Below the pieces are notes generated by a model. The model ran no database searches. It was not told the origin of the DNA and saw nothing but the letters and a program-made list of their open reading frames with translations. A stretch of DNA of 64,000 bases from Phragmites australis (Eukaryota > Streptophyta > Magnoliopsida > Poales > Poaceae): the NCBI RefSeq assembly GCF_958298935.1, contig NC_084927.1:27726001-27790000 (forward strand). The letters run 5' to 3'. Position numbers and translations under genes: made by a program. This document shows, piece after piece, positions 55,113 to 64,000 of the stretch (positions are counted from its first letter, which is position 1; the number at the start of each line of letters is the position of its first letter).

Positions 55113-55439
55113 ATTGATTGTCTGAAATGCAGTGTGCATCTATCTACCTACATTACATATAGGGGTGTTGTCTTGGTGATGTGGGCACAGCAGCCACTTG
55201 ATTATTTTGATAAGTCGAGGTGTGTTTATAAGCTGTGATCCGGCATTCCCATGCCGTGCATGTCAGAAAGCTACCAGGTGTCACCCGAGTCACCAATGTA
55301 GCATGTGACGTGAGAGCAGTAGATGTAAATGCAGTGTGTAAGCTTCGATTGACTTTTACCTAAATATTCCGTTTGTTTCATTCCATCCGTGCCAAAGGCG
55401 TCCGATTTGGACCGAACTGGGGATTGGCACCGTGATAAT
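55113..55439 (+). other. 3' flank of GCP2, probably including its 3' untranslated region
   Basis: Non-coding DNA directly after the GCP2 stop codon, ending at the 5' LTR of the next retrotransposon. No further feature is seen. Confidence 0.5.
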
Positions 55440-55882
55440 TGTGAGAATGTTACGAAATCTTTATTTATGTAGTTGTTTATAACTTTTATATCATTAAATC
55501 TTTAACTTTTATGGTACTAGTGATGTAATTTTTCTAGCATTAATTTTTAAAACAATATCGTATGACTATATATATATATATATATATATATGAGTTTGCA
55601 TGTATCTAATAAAAGACAATAAGAATATTTAATTTATCTTTTACTCTTTTTGTTCTTTATATTCCTACATACTAATTTTTCGATAATCAATAAGTAGTTA
55701 GTATATAACATGTTATCAGTATGACTGTCTCTATAAGCTATCGTGAATTACATTTCTTTAAGAACATTTTGCTGAGTGTTGTATCTTTTTCTATGGTAAG
55801 ATATTATTTTTAGTTTATTTAATTTATATATTGTCTCTCTTCTATATTTTTGCTTTGCATTTGTATATTGTAGTTTGCTATG

Positions 55883-56690
55883 TTAAATCTTGCCCAACTT
55901 GATTTCATGGCTTTGGATATTACACACAAGAACTACTTGTCTGGTTGTTGGATGCTGAAATTCACTTGAATGCCAACAGGCTTGGTGAAACAATTAAAGC
56001 AAAAAATAAAGCATATAATCAAGATAAAGCTAAGACTATTATCTTTATTTGCCATCACCTCCATGAAGGTTTAAAGGTTGAATACTTACTGATAAAGATA
56101 AAAATGTTTTTTAAACAAATTGAAAGAAATATACTATCATCAGAAAATAGTAACTCTCCTCAAAACTCGTTATGACTTGTTGCACCTAAAGTTGCAAGAT
56201 TATAAGAGCGTTTCTAAATACAATTTAGCCATGTTTAGAATCACTTCATAATTGTTATTATGTGGAGGTTACTGATGAAGAAATATTAGAGAAAGCATAC
56301 TCTATATTTCATGCTTCAAATGTGCTGCTTCAGCAGCAATACTGTGAGAAAGGATTTAAGAAATATTCTAAATTTATTTTTTGTTTACTAGTGGCTAAAC
56401 AAAATAATGAGTTTTTGATGAAAAAGCATGAGTCCCGTCCAAGTGTTTCAAGTTCACTCCTATAAACAAATGCAACTAGATATGATAATCAAAATAGAGG
56501 ACGTGGATGAGGTCACGGATGTGGACGTGGTCGTGGTCATGGTTATGGATTTGGGCGCGGCTGTGGTAGAGGAAATTATGGTGTTCAATTCAAGAACCAA
56601 GTCAATCCTTATAAAAGGCAAGAAAAGGGAGATAAAGAGAAAGGTGAAATAGCTGAAAATGCATGCCGCCGTTGTGGAGGAAGAACTCAT
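55883..56690 (+). pseudogene. gag of the copia element, broken
   Basis: Recognisable gag segments: DFMALDITHKNYLS, then in another frame LDAEIHLNANRLGETIKAKN and HHLHEGLKVEYL (55945-56175), later HASNVLLQQQYCEKGFKKYS (56262-56465), a Gly/Arg-rich stretch and a CCHC zinc-knuckle start (CRRCGGRTHW) at about 56664-56693. At least two frame changes and stops are present. The knuckle is cut by the nested insertion. Confidence 0.75.
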
Positions 56691-56790
56691 TGGAGTATTT
56701 ATAGCCTCAAAGCTACCAACTAATCATTTTCCCAATGGAGTATTTATAGCCTCAAAGCTACCAACTAATCATTTTCCCAATGGAGTATTT
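56691..56790 (+). repeat. 45-bp direct repeat, two copies plus a partial third
   Basis: tggagtatttatagcctcaa begins at 56691 and 56736; a third copy starts at 56781 and diverges after the first ten bases. It lies at the border between gag and the nested LTR fragment. Confidence 0.9.
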
Positions 56791-57490
56791 AGTACAACCT
56801 CAAAAACTAGCCGTTAAAACTCCACTCAATGTCTCTGTTAACACCGGACACTCCGGTATACTTTCAAATTCATCACCAGACCTTCCCATGAGTTATCTTG
56901 AGTCATCCGAGCCTTTGTAGCATCTTTATATAAAATGCTCCGGTACATTCATCCAGTGTTCATTCTATTCACACCGGACTATCCGGTGAGTTAAAACTTC
57001 TCTTCTTTTCCCTGAAAATGCTCCGGTGCAATTATCTCTGTGATCACCGGACTATCCGATGAGTTGATCTTCATTCTTCAGCACTTGAAATCGCTTCGGC
57101 AAGAAATACTCCGGAGCTTTATACTCTTCATCATCGGACTATCCGGCGAGGTCCTCAGCCTTCTCCCCCTTTGTCAGAAACACTCCAGTGATCTCATGTC
57201 CTATTCACCAAATTATCCGGTAAGTTATTAGCCTTTTGACACAATGCTCCGGTGAGTGCAAACTCCTTTGCACCGGACCTTCTGGTGGGGCATATCTTCT
57301 TGGGACTTCTTCAATTCAATCAGACTTTATCCCGATTGCGGTGGCTTCTTGATGTATTATATCCATGAGACTTACTAACATATATGTTTGACAAACATGT
57401 TAGTCTCAATGACTATGTTGTCATTAATCACCAGAATCACAATCATAGCATAATAGGATCATTGTCGCTACATATGGAAAACATGGCTAC
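56780..57490 (-). mobile_element. Nested SIRE/Opie-type LTR fragment inside the copia element
   Basis: It contains caaacatgttagtctcaatg and gttgtcattaatcaccagaa, the U3 phrase of SIRE/Opie LTRs, plus at least six caccggac(t)atccggtg-type palindromes between 56850 and 57290. It lies in reverse orientation to the host copia. Only part of an LTR is present and the exact borders are not clear. Confidence 0.55.
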
Positions 57491-58790
57491 AATGATACAA
57501 CTCACTTAGATGTTGCTGATTTCTTCACACAAGAATAGATCATTTAGTTGTTACTTATTTCTTCATACATGAATAAATATGATGTAATAATAGTAAGAAT
57601 AAAACATGTTGCACCTTATCTATAAATGAATAATTTCTACTATGTTTGTATTTATGATTCATGGCTATATTGTTTCACTATTTATAAATTCATTTTAAAC
57701 GTATTAGTATTTATTAGTACATTTTCTTTTGAAGCGAATGGATGAGTTGTTGGCTCAAGAGCCTGTATATGAAGAAGATATATGTCTTATAGACAGTGGA
57801 ACAACACATACCATATTAAAGAGTAAAGTGTATTTTTCTTATATTGTGACACAAGATGCAACTATCCATACTATATCTGAAAGTGCAAAATTGATACAGG
57901 ACTCTGGAAGAGCAGTAATTATATTACCTCGTGGAACAAAGGTAAACATGCATGAAGCACTATATTCCCCTAAGTCTCAAATAAATCGATATGAGCTTTG
58001 AAGATATCTAACAAAATTGATATCACATTGAGACAATATGTGAGGATAATTTAGAGTTCCTCAACATTACAAAGGTGTCATTGGAGAAAAAGTACGTGTT
58101 AGGAAAATTACCAGCATTTTCTTCTGATTTATACTACACAAATCTCAACAAGAGTGAATCATATATGGTGCTAGAACAAAAGTTCAGCAACCATGATAAC
58201 TTTATTATTTGGCATGACCGGTTAGGCCACCACAGAGCAGTAATGATGCGAAAAATTATTAATAATTCATGTGGGTATATGTTGAAAAACCAGAGGATTC
58301 TTCAATCTAATGACTTCTCATGTATCGCATGCTCTCAAGAAAAATTTATTGTGCCTCCATCACGGGCTAAAGTTGGACATGAATCCCTTGCTTTTCTAGA
58401 GCACATACAAAGAGATATATATGGACTCATTCATCCACTAAGTGGACCATTTAGATACTTCATGGTTTTAATTGATGCATCAACTAGATGGTCACATGTC
58501 TCCTTGTTATCAAATAATCAAGCTACGACTATAATTTCCAGACAATCCTATCAAAGCTATACGATTGGATAATGCCCGTGAATTTACATCAAAAAGTTCT
58601 GATGATTACATCATGTCGATTGGAACAAATGTTGAACATCATGTAGCACATGTTAATACACAAAATGGTCTTGCAAAATCACGTATAAAATGGCTCCAAT
58701 TAATAGCAAGACCGTTACTTATGAAGTCAAACTCCCAACACATGCTTGAGGTCATGCTATTTTGTATGCAATAGCATTAATTCACATCAG
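57491..58790 (+). pseudogene. Protease and integrase of the copia element, broken
   Basis: A THLDVADFF gag-pol segment is near 57500. The protease region (57729-58001) keeps the DSGTTHT motif with the catalytic Asp. The integrase zinc-binding and core domains follow (58075-58572: WHDRLGHH, CIACSQEK, FMVLIDASTRWSH; then 58565-58774: DNAREFTSK). The GAG_pre-integrase His-Cys motif is present. Frame changes near 58020 and 58555 disrupt it. Confidence 0.75.
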
Positions 58791-61160
58791 GCCATCGAGT
58801 TATCATACTTACTCCCTGTTACAATTGGTTTATGCCAAAAAGTCAGATATTTTCCATCTAAGAACTTTTGGATGTGCGGTATATGTTCCAATTGCTCCAC
58901 CGAAATGCACTAAGATGAGACCAAAAAAAGGTTGGAAATATATGTTGGGTATGAGTCCCCATCTATAGTAAAATATCTTGAACCATCAACGGGAGATGTA
59001 TTTACCACAAAATTTGTTGATTGTCATTTCGACGAATCAAATTTCCCAACAACGGGGGGAGACAACAAGCAACTGAATAAAGTAATAAGTTGGAATGAAT
59101 TATCACTATCTCACTTTGATCCTCGTACAAAACAATGTGAGCAAGAAGTTCAAAGGATAATTCATTTATAAAATTTAGCGAATAATTTGCCAGACACTTT
59201 ACATACTTGAAAAGAATGACAAAGTCGCATATTCCAACTGCTAATGCTCCTAAAATGATTAATGTCCAAGATGAGCAACCGTCCACTGCTAATGAATCAA
59301 AACCTACTATAAAACGCGGTGGACCATTGGGTTCCAAAGACAAAAATCCTCAAAAAAGAAAAGGAGCAAAGAATCAAGATGGTCAAGACCAGAAAATAAT
59401 GATAATTCAAGAAAAATCTCTTAAAGAGATAATAGGCATGGCAAATAGTAATGCTACGGAGGAAATAAATATACATGATTCTTCAGAAAATGAGATATCA
59501 TTAAACAATATCATGTCTGGAAAAATTTGGAACCGTGATAAAGTCATCATTGATGATACATTTGCATATAACCTAGTGCTAGAAATTATGGATGAAAATA
59601 AGGATCAAGAACCTTGATCAATCAAGAAATGCAAACAAAGAAGAGATTGGCCAAAATGGAATAATGCAATTCAAGCATAATTGAATTGCCTCACAAAAGA
59701 GAAGTTTTTGGATTTGTAACCCATACACCTAATGGTGTCAAACCTGTTGGTTATAAATAGGTCTTTTTGCGAAAATGGAATGAGAAGTGAGAAATTATAA
59801 GATATAAGGCATGATTAGTTGCCTAAGGATTCTCTCAGAGACCTAGTATATATTATGAAGATACATACTCTCTCATGATGGATGCAACAACTTTTAGATA
59901 TCTTATTAGTCTGACAACAAAAGATAATCTTGAATTGCGTCTAATAGATGTTGTTACAGCATACTTATATGGATCACTTGACAGTGACATATACATGAAA
60001 CTCCCTGAAGGGTTTAAACTACCAGGAGTAGGTTCTCGAGAACAATATTTCAAATTGAACAAGTTATTATATGGGTTAAAGCAATATAAGTGAATGTGAT
60101 ATGATCCATATGAATATTTGATAAAAGAAGGGTACAAGAATAACTCTATTTGTCCATATGTATTCTTAAAAGATTGGGATCTGAATTTGTGATAACAAAT
60201 ATTTATGTTAATGATCTAAATTTGATTGGTACTCCTTATGGAGACATTGAGGCAATGGATTGCTTAAAAAGGATTGAAATGAAGTATTTGGGGAGAACTA
60301 AATTTTACCTTAGATTAAAAATTGAACATCTCAAGGATGAAATTCTATTGCATCAAACAACTTATAGAAATAAAATATTAAAACAATTTTACATGAATAA
60401 AGCGCATCCCTTAAGTACCCAAATGGTCGCCAGATCACTTGATGTAACCAAAGATCCTTTTCGCCCACAAAAAGTGACAGTAAAATTCTTAGTCCAGAGA
60501 TGCCATATATAAGTACCATAAGAGCACTCATGTATCTTTCTACTCATACCCGACCTAATATTGCATTTGCTGTTAATTTATTAGCAAGATATAGCTCTTA
60601 TCCTACACGATGACATTGTAATAGTGTAAAGCATATACTTCGTTATCTTTAAGGTATAAAGGAAATATGTCTATATTTTTCTAATATATGCAGGGGAGAA
60701 CTAGTTGGTTTTGAAGATGCAGTGTATCTATCTAATCCACACAATGATCGACCACAAACTAGTTATGTTTTCATGTGTGGTGGTGCATCTATCTCATGAC
60801 ACTCAATGAAGCAAACTATAGCAACAACTTCATCTAACCTTGCAGAAATTTTGGCAATTCATGAAGCTAGCAGAGAATGTGTGTGGTTAAGGAATATGAC
60901 ACATCATATTCGCAAAGAATGCAATTTACTTTCAAAAGAAGAAGCATCTATAGTCATACACAAAGACAGTATGGCTTGCATCACTCAATTAAAAGATAGA
61001 TATATCAAAGTAGATAGAGTGAAATATATATTGTCGAAGTTTTTCTTCACCCATAATCTTCAAAAGGATGGTGTTATTATAGTCCAACAAATTCGTTCAA
61101 GAGAGAATCTAATAGACTTATTCACGAAGGTACTCCCACTTCAGTATTCAAGAAATTGAC
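58791..61160 (+). pseudogene. Integrase C-terminus, reverse transcriptase and RNase H of the copia element, broken
   Basis: The integrase tail is at 58762-59171 (LRTFGCAVYVPI). A variable linker lies at 59207-59617. Reverse transcriptase pieces are at 59875-60093 (DVVTAYLYGSLDSDIYMKLP, LNKLLYGLKQ) and 60150-60512; the usual YVDD is VNDL here in YVNDLNLIG, so the catalytic Asp pair is altered. RNase H is at 60806-61159 (ATTSSNLAEILAIHEASREC, DLFTKVLP). Several stops and frame changes are seen. Confidence 0.75.
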
Positions 61161-61580
61161 TCATAGTATTAGAATGTGGCGACTCAAAGACATTAAGTGA
61201 TATTGCCATAAGAGGGAGTGAATGTGTGTACACTCTTTTTTCCTTGAATATGTTTTTTTTCCACGGGGTTTTTCCTTGACAAAGTTTTTAACGAGACATA
61301 CACATTCATAATTAATAGACATCCAAGAGAAAGTATTATAAAATCTTTATTTATGTGGATTTTCATAACCCTATATCATCAAATCTTTAACCTCCATGGT
61401 ATTAGTAACGTAACTCTCCTAGCATTAAGTTTTGAAACAATATTGTATGGCTATATATATAAGAGTTTGCATATATTTGATAGAAGACTATAAGAGTATT
61501 TAATTTTATTTTTATTCTCTTTGTTCTCTATATTCTTGCACACTAATTTTTAATAGTTAATAAGTAGTTAGTATATAATA

Positions 61581-62290
61581 AAGAAACATTTTTATTCCTT
61601 GTGTGTCGAAGCACTGAACAGGGGATCGACCTAAAATCATGTCACGACCCCTACCCAAGTTTACGGCACCATACTAGTTGAGTTACTCAAGCAGGGGCTC
61701 CCCGGCGAGCGCCATCCAGTAGCCGCCGACGCGGTGGGAATGGCGGGAGTCAGAGCTCGAGCTTGCACCTAGTTACTTAAAGTTGGATTACAGTCATAAT
61801 CAACTACTTACTCGACGCAGGCCGACGACCGACCACGCCGCCTTCACTTGCTGCTGGCCTGGTTTGCTCCAAACCGGTTCAAAACTCACGAGTCACACCG
61901 GTTGGCTCATGCCTCGCTGCTGATTTACGAGTCTCAAATTGTCAACACAATTAGTCAATTGGGAATACGTGCTGGGACGATGGCCACTAATCGCAGGTCC
62001 GGGTCCGCGTGCACGTACGATCTCGGCGGGCCGGGCAGCCAGCCGTGGCAAAAGAAAGCTGCCTTGTCACCTGGAAGCGTTGGGTCCATCTCCACTCAGA
62101 CCAGCGGCACACTAGTGGCAGGTTCGGTTCACTTCCAACACCAGCATTAACAGTGTGGTTGGTTATCGGCAAGAATGAATTCTGAACTTGATAAATACAT
62201 ATAATTTTTTTTAAAATAGGTTTGATTAAAAACACTATTATAATCTGGTTTGTTGATATAAATATACACTTGTAACCTGGCCTTTGAGGG
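61581..62290. other. No gene seen
   Basis: Mixed DNA with a GC-richer part at 61690-62140; the frames 61848-62150 (+) and 61987-62235 (-) resemble no known protein. Confidence 0.5.
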
Positions 62291-62299
62291 AGCTCAATC

Positions 62300-62930
62300 C
62301 GCAGCCTGGCTCGAATAACGTAGATTTCTATATCTGCTCATGTAGATGTGTCTACTTGTTAGTTTTACAAAATTATCTTTATATGAGCAATTAATTAGAA
62401 TATCAGCTCTTATATCCGCTTATGCGACCTCAGATTTAATCAACTAAACAGAAACTCAGCTCAGTCTATCCAGACAGATACAACCAATAAAATACTCATC
62501 TTTTTAATAACTATGATTCTACTCGGTGTGTATATATGATCCATACAGGTAACACCTCATGTGAATAACCAATCATACTTTGGTCTGATTGGTTGTCTGT
62601 ATAGGATCAACATTGCCCGACAGATGTGTATAATCTCATAAAAAAATATTTAGTTGTTTGTATATACTGTTTCATCTTGTCTCAGCGGATGCAAATGTAC
62701 GTCCACATCTTGGCTCGATTAAACTTCACTCCACAGTCTGATCTGATGGATACAAACTCATGCATCCGCTCGTATAGATATGTCCACTTGTCAGTATTAC
62801 AAAATTATTTTTATGCAAGTAACTAATCACAGTATTAACTCTTACATCTGCTCATATAATCTCAAATTCGTTAAACCAGATAGAAACTTAACTCAGCATG
62901 TCAAACATATATAACTAAACAAACACTATT
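62300..62930. repeat. Two diverged direct repeats of about 200 bp
   Basis: A run of phrases at about 62310-62500 (ctggctcgaataa, tatctgctcatgtagatgtg, ctacttgttag, tacaaaattatctttatatgag) recurs at about 62710-62925 (ttggctcgattaa, catccgctcgtatagatatg, ccacttgtcag, tacaaaattatttttatgcaag). Similarity is moderate. A non-autonomous transposon is likely but its ends are not clear. Confidence 0.6.
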
Positions 62931-63336
62931 CTTTTTTATAAATATAATTTTTTATACAGCTTTTCCTAGATGCATATACAATAAATACTGGCAACCGATT
63001 ACACCCTAACAAACTTCCTTCGCCCCTCACAGCACCGTCGTTTGCAAATCGATTCGCAGGAAATCCGCCCGCGTGCAGCGGCCATTTTCCGCGCCGACCC
63101 CTCCACTCCACCTCGCTGCCTCTGCCAGCCTGCCTGCCTGTTCGAGTGTTCCTCTCACGGCCTCACCACCCCAACCGCACTAGCCACCACCCCGCCTCAA
63201 CGAAAAACAACGTGAAATCACACGCGGTCACACTCACTGGCTCACGCCCGTCACACGCCGCGCGACGAGTCGACGACACAACCGGCAGGCACGAACCCGC
63301 ATTACCCGAGAGCAAGCTCGCGTCCGCGGGGTGGCG
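62931..63336 (+). promoter_or_regulatory. Promoter/leader region of the DUF1068 gene
   Basis: The DNA changes from AT-rich to strongly GC-rich from about 63010 onward, ending at the ATG at 63337. No TATA box is clear. Confidence 0.4.
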
Positions 63337-64000
63337 ATGGTGGGCGGCGGGGGGCGCCGCGCGGCGGCCGCGGCGTGCGGGCGGTGGTGCCTGGTGATCC
63401 TGGCCATGGCCTCAGCGCTCGGAGTCTCCGGCCCCGCCTTCTACTGGCGCTACAAGAAGGGGTTCTCCTCCTCCTCCTCCCCAGCTTCCTCAGCCGCGGC
63501 CGCGGCGGCATCCTCCTCCCCCTCGTGCCCGCCCTGCAGCTGCGACTGCCCGGCGCCGCTCTCCCTCAAGTCCATCGCCCCCGGTGAGCTGTCCGATTCC
63601 GTCCCTCTCATCAGATCTTGCAACTGTCCTCGTCTGATCTGCGTTGGCATGCATCTTAAGCACAATTCATTGGATAAAATTTCGGTAATTAGGTTGGTAC
63701 TTGTGTTATCAGATGAATGCCGTTGCCTATGTGACTGCGTATGGTACCAGTACCACATGCGTTTGAACAAAGAAACTGATTTAGTTGCGATTTCTTCCTT
63801 GAAAGCTTCCGGTTGCATCCAGGTCCACATTTCTGACATGATTTTGCATTTTCCTTCCTTTGCAGGGCTTGCCAACTTCTCAATCACAGGTTTGGGTTCT
63901 TCCTTCAGTCCCTTCAGTTGAGGTTCATGAATTTCCAGCGTTCTCGTCATAGCTGGTTGAGTATAGTGGTCGTCCGATCAAAGAATGACGGCAATTGTGG
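63337..64000 (+). CDS. DUF1068 family protein, first two exons; continues past the window
   Basis: Exon 1 is 63337-63583 and exon 2 is 63866-63889 (24 bp), joined by a GT/AG intron in matching phase; the gene continues past the right edge. Exon 1 encodes a short basic N-terminus, a hydrophobic membrane-spanning or signal-anchor segment (residues about 16-32; WCLVILAMASALGVSGPAF), a Ser/Ala-rich linker and the Cys-rich motif SCPPCSCDCPAPL. Exon 2 adds LANFSIT. The anchor, the CPPCxCDC motif and a following LxNxSxT segment match the N-terminus of the plant DUF1068 family, sometimes annotated as COP1-interacting-related. Its biochemical role is not established; probably a type II membrane protein with a C-terminal coiled coil, which is outside the window. 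A GTG six bases upstream is not a plausible start in a plant. Confidence 0.85.

Larger units (their letters stand above)
55440..61580 (+). mobile_element. Defective Ty1-copia retrotransposon with two LTRs
   Basis: The 5' LTR (55440-55710, starts TGTGAGAATGTTACG, ends ...TATAACA) and the diverged 3' LTR (about 61324-61580) share gtttgcatgtatctaataaa/gtttgcatatatttgataga, aataagtagttagtatata and others. Between them are gag, protease, integrase, reverse transcriptase and RNase H of copia order, all broken. A microsatellite (TA)n lies in the 5' LTR at about 55569-55591. A fragment of a different LTR is nested at about 56691-57490. LTR divergence is considerable, so this is an old insertion. Confidence 0.85.

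Overview
The window is nuclear DNA of a flowering plant, almost certainly a grass (Poaceae) and most likely panicoid. Four host genes with GT-AG introns are separated by grass-type repeats: a SIRE/Maximus-type Ty1-copia element, a second copia element, a solo LTR, a Stowaway MITE, hAT and CACTA-like pieces. I see no bacterial features, no CRISPR and no RNA gene I can support. The species cannot be named from the sequence.

Layout. 1-4.2 kb: a plant-mobile-domain (PMD) gene with eight recognisable exons but two premature stops, then a small intact-looking GRF-type zinc-finger gene, then an array of GC-rich palindromes. 4.48-4.82 kb: Stowaway MITE. 5.2-5.34 kb: long CT/CG microsatellite. 5.77-8.46 kb: decayed hAT transposase. 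9.5-10.3 kb: CACTA-like remnant. 12.7-23.3 kb (minus strand): a large defective SIRE-type retrotransposon with an env-like region, a 1.4-kb LTR and an unusual 5' end. 26.76-28.09 kb (minus): intact BTB/POZ (KCTD-like) gene. 29.3-30.05 kb: hAT-type MITEs around a GC-rich block. 31.24-38.03 kb (minus): 14-exon PDS5-like cohesin cofactor gene. 38.6-39.3 kb: 359-bp tandem duplication. 40.2-47.0 kb: array of roughly 0.93-kb tandem units split by a 2,979-bp solo LTR. 48.1-55.1 kb (plus): 21-exon gamma-tubulin complex component 2 gene with a small LTR element in intron 10. 55.44-61.58 kb (plus): defective copia element with a nested LTR fragment. 63.34 kb to the edge (plus): first two exons of a DUF1068 gene.

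The four host genes (BTB/POZ protein, PDS5 homologue, GCP2, DUF1068 protein) are ordinary independent eukaryotic genes; nothing suggests they work as a cluster. PDS5 and GCP2 act in chromosome cohesion and microtubule nucleation respectively.

The most notable observation is in the retrotransposon at 20.2-22.1 kb. A segment of about 0.81 kb (LTR end, primer-binding site, leader, start of gag) is present twice in tandem. Between the copies lies a 273-bp piece of the BTB/POZ gene found intact about 6.2 kb away at 27.27-27.55 kb. It has no gaps, roughly 92% identity by my count, the sense orientation relative to the element, and short microhomologies at both joints. This looks like host-gene capture by template switching, with a close relative of the donor in the same window.
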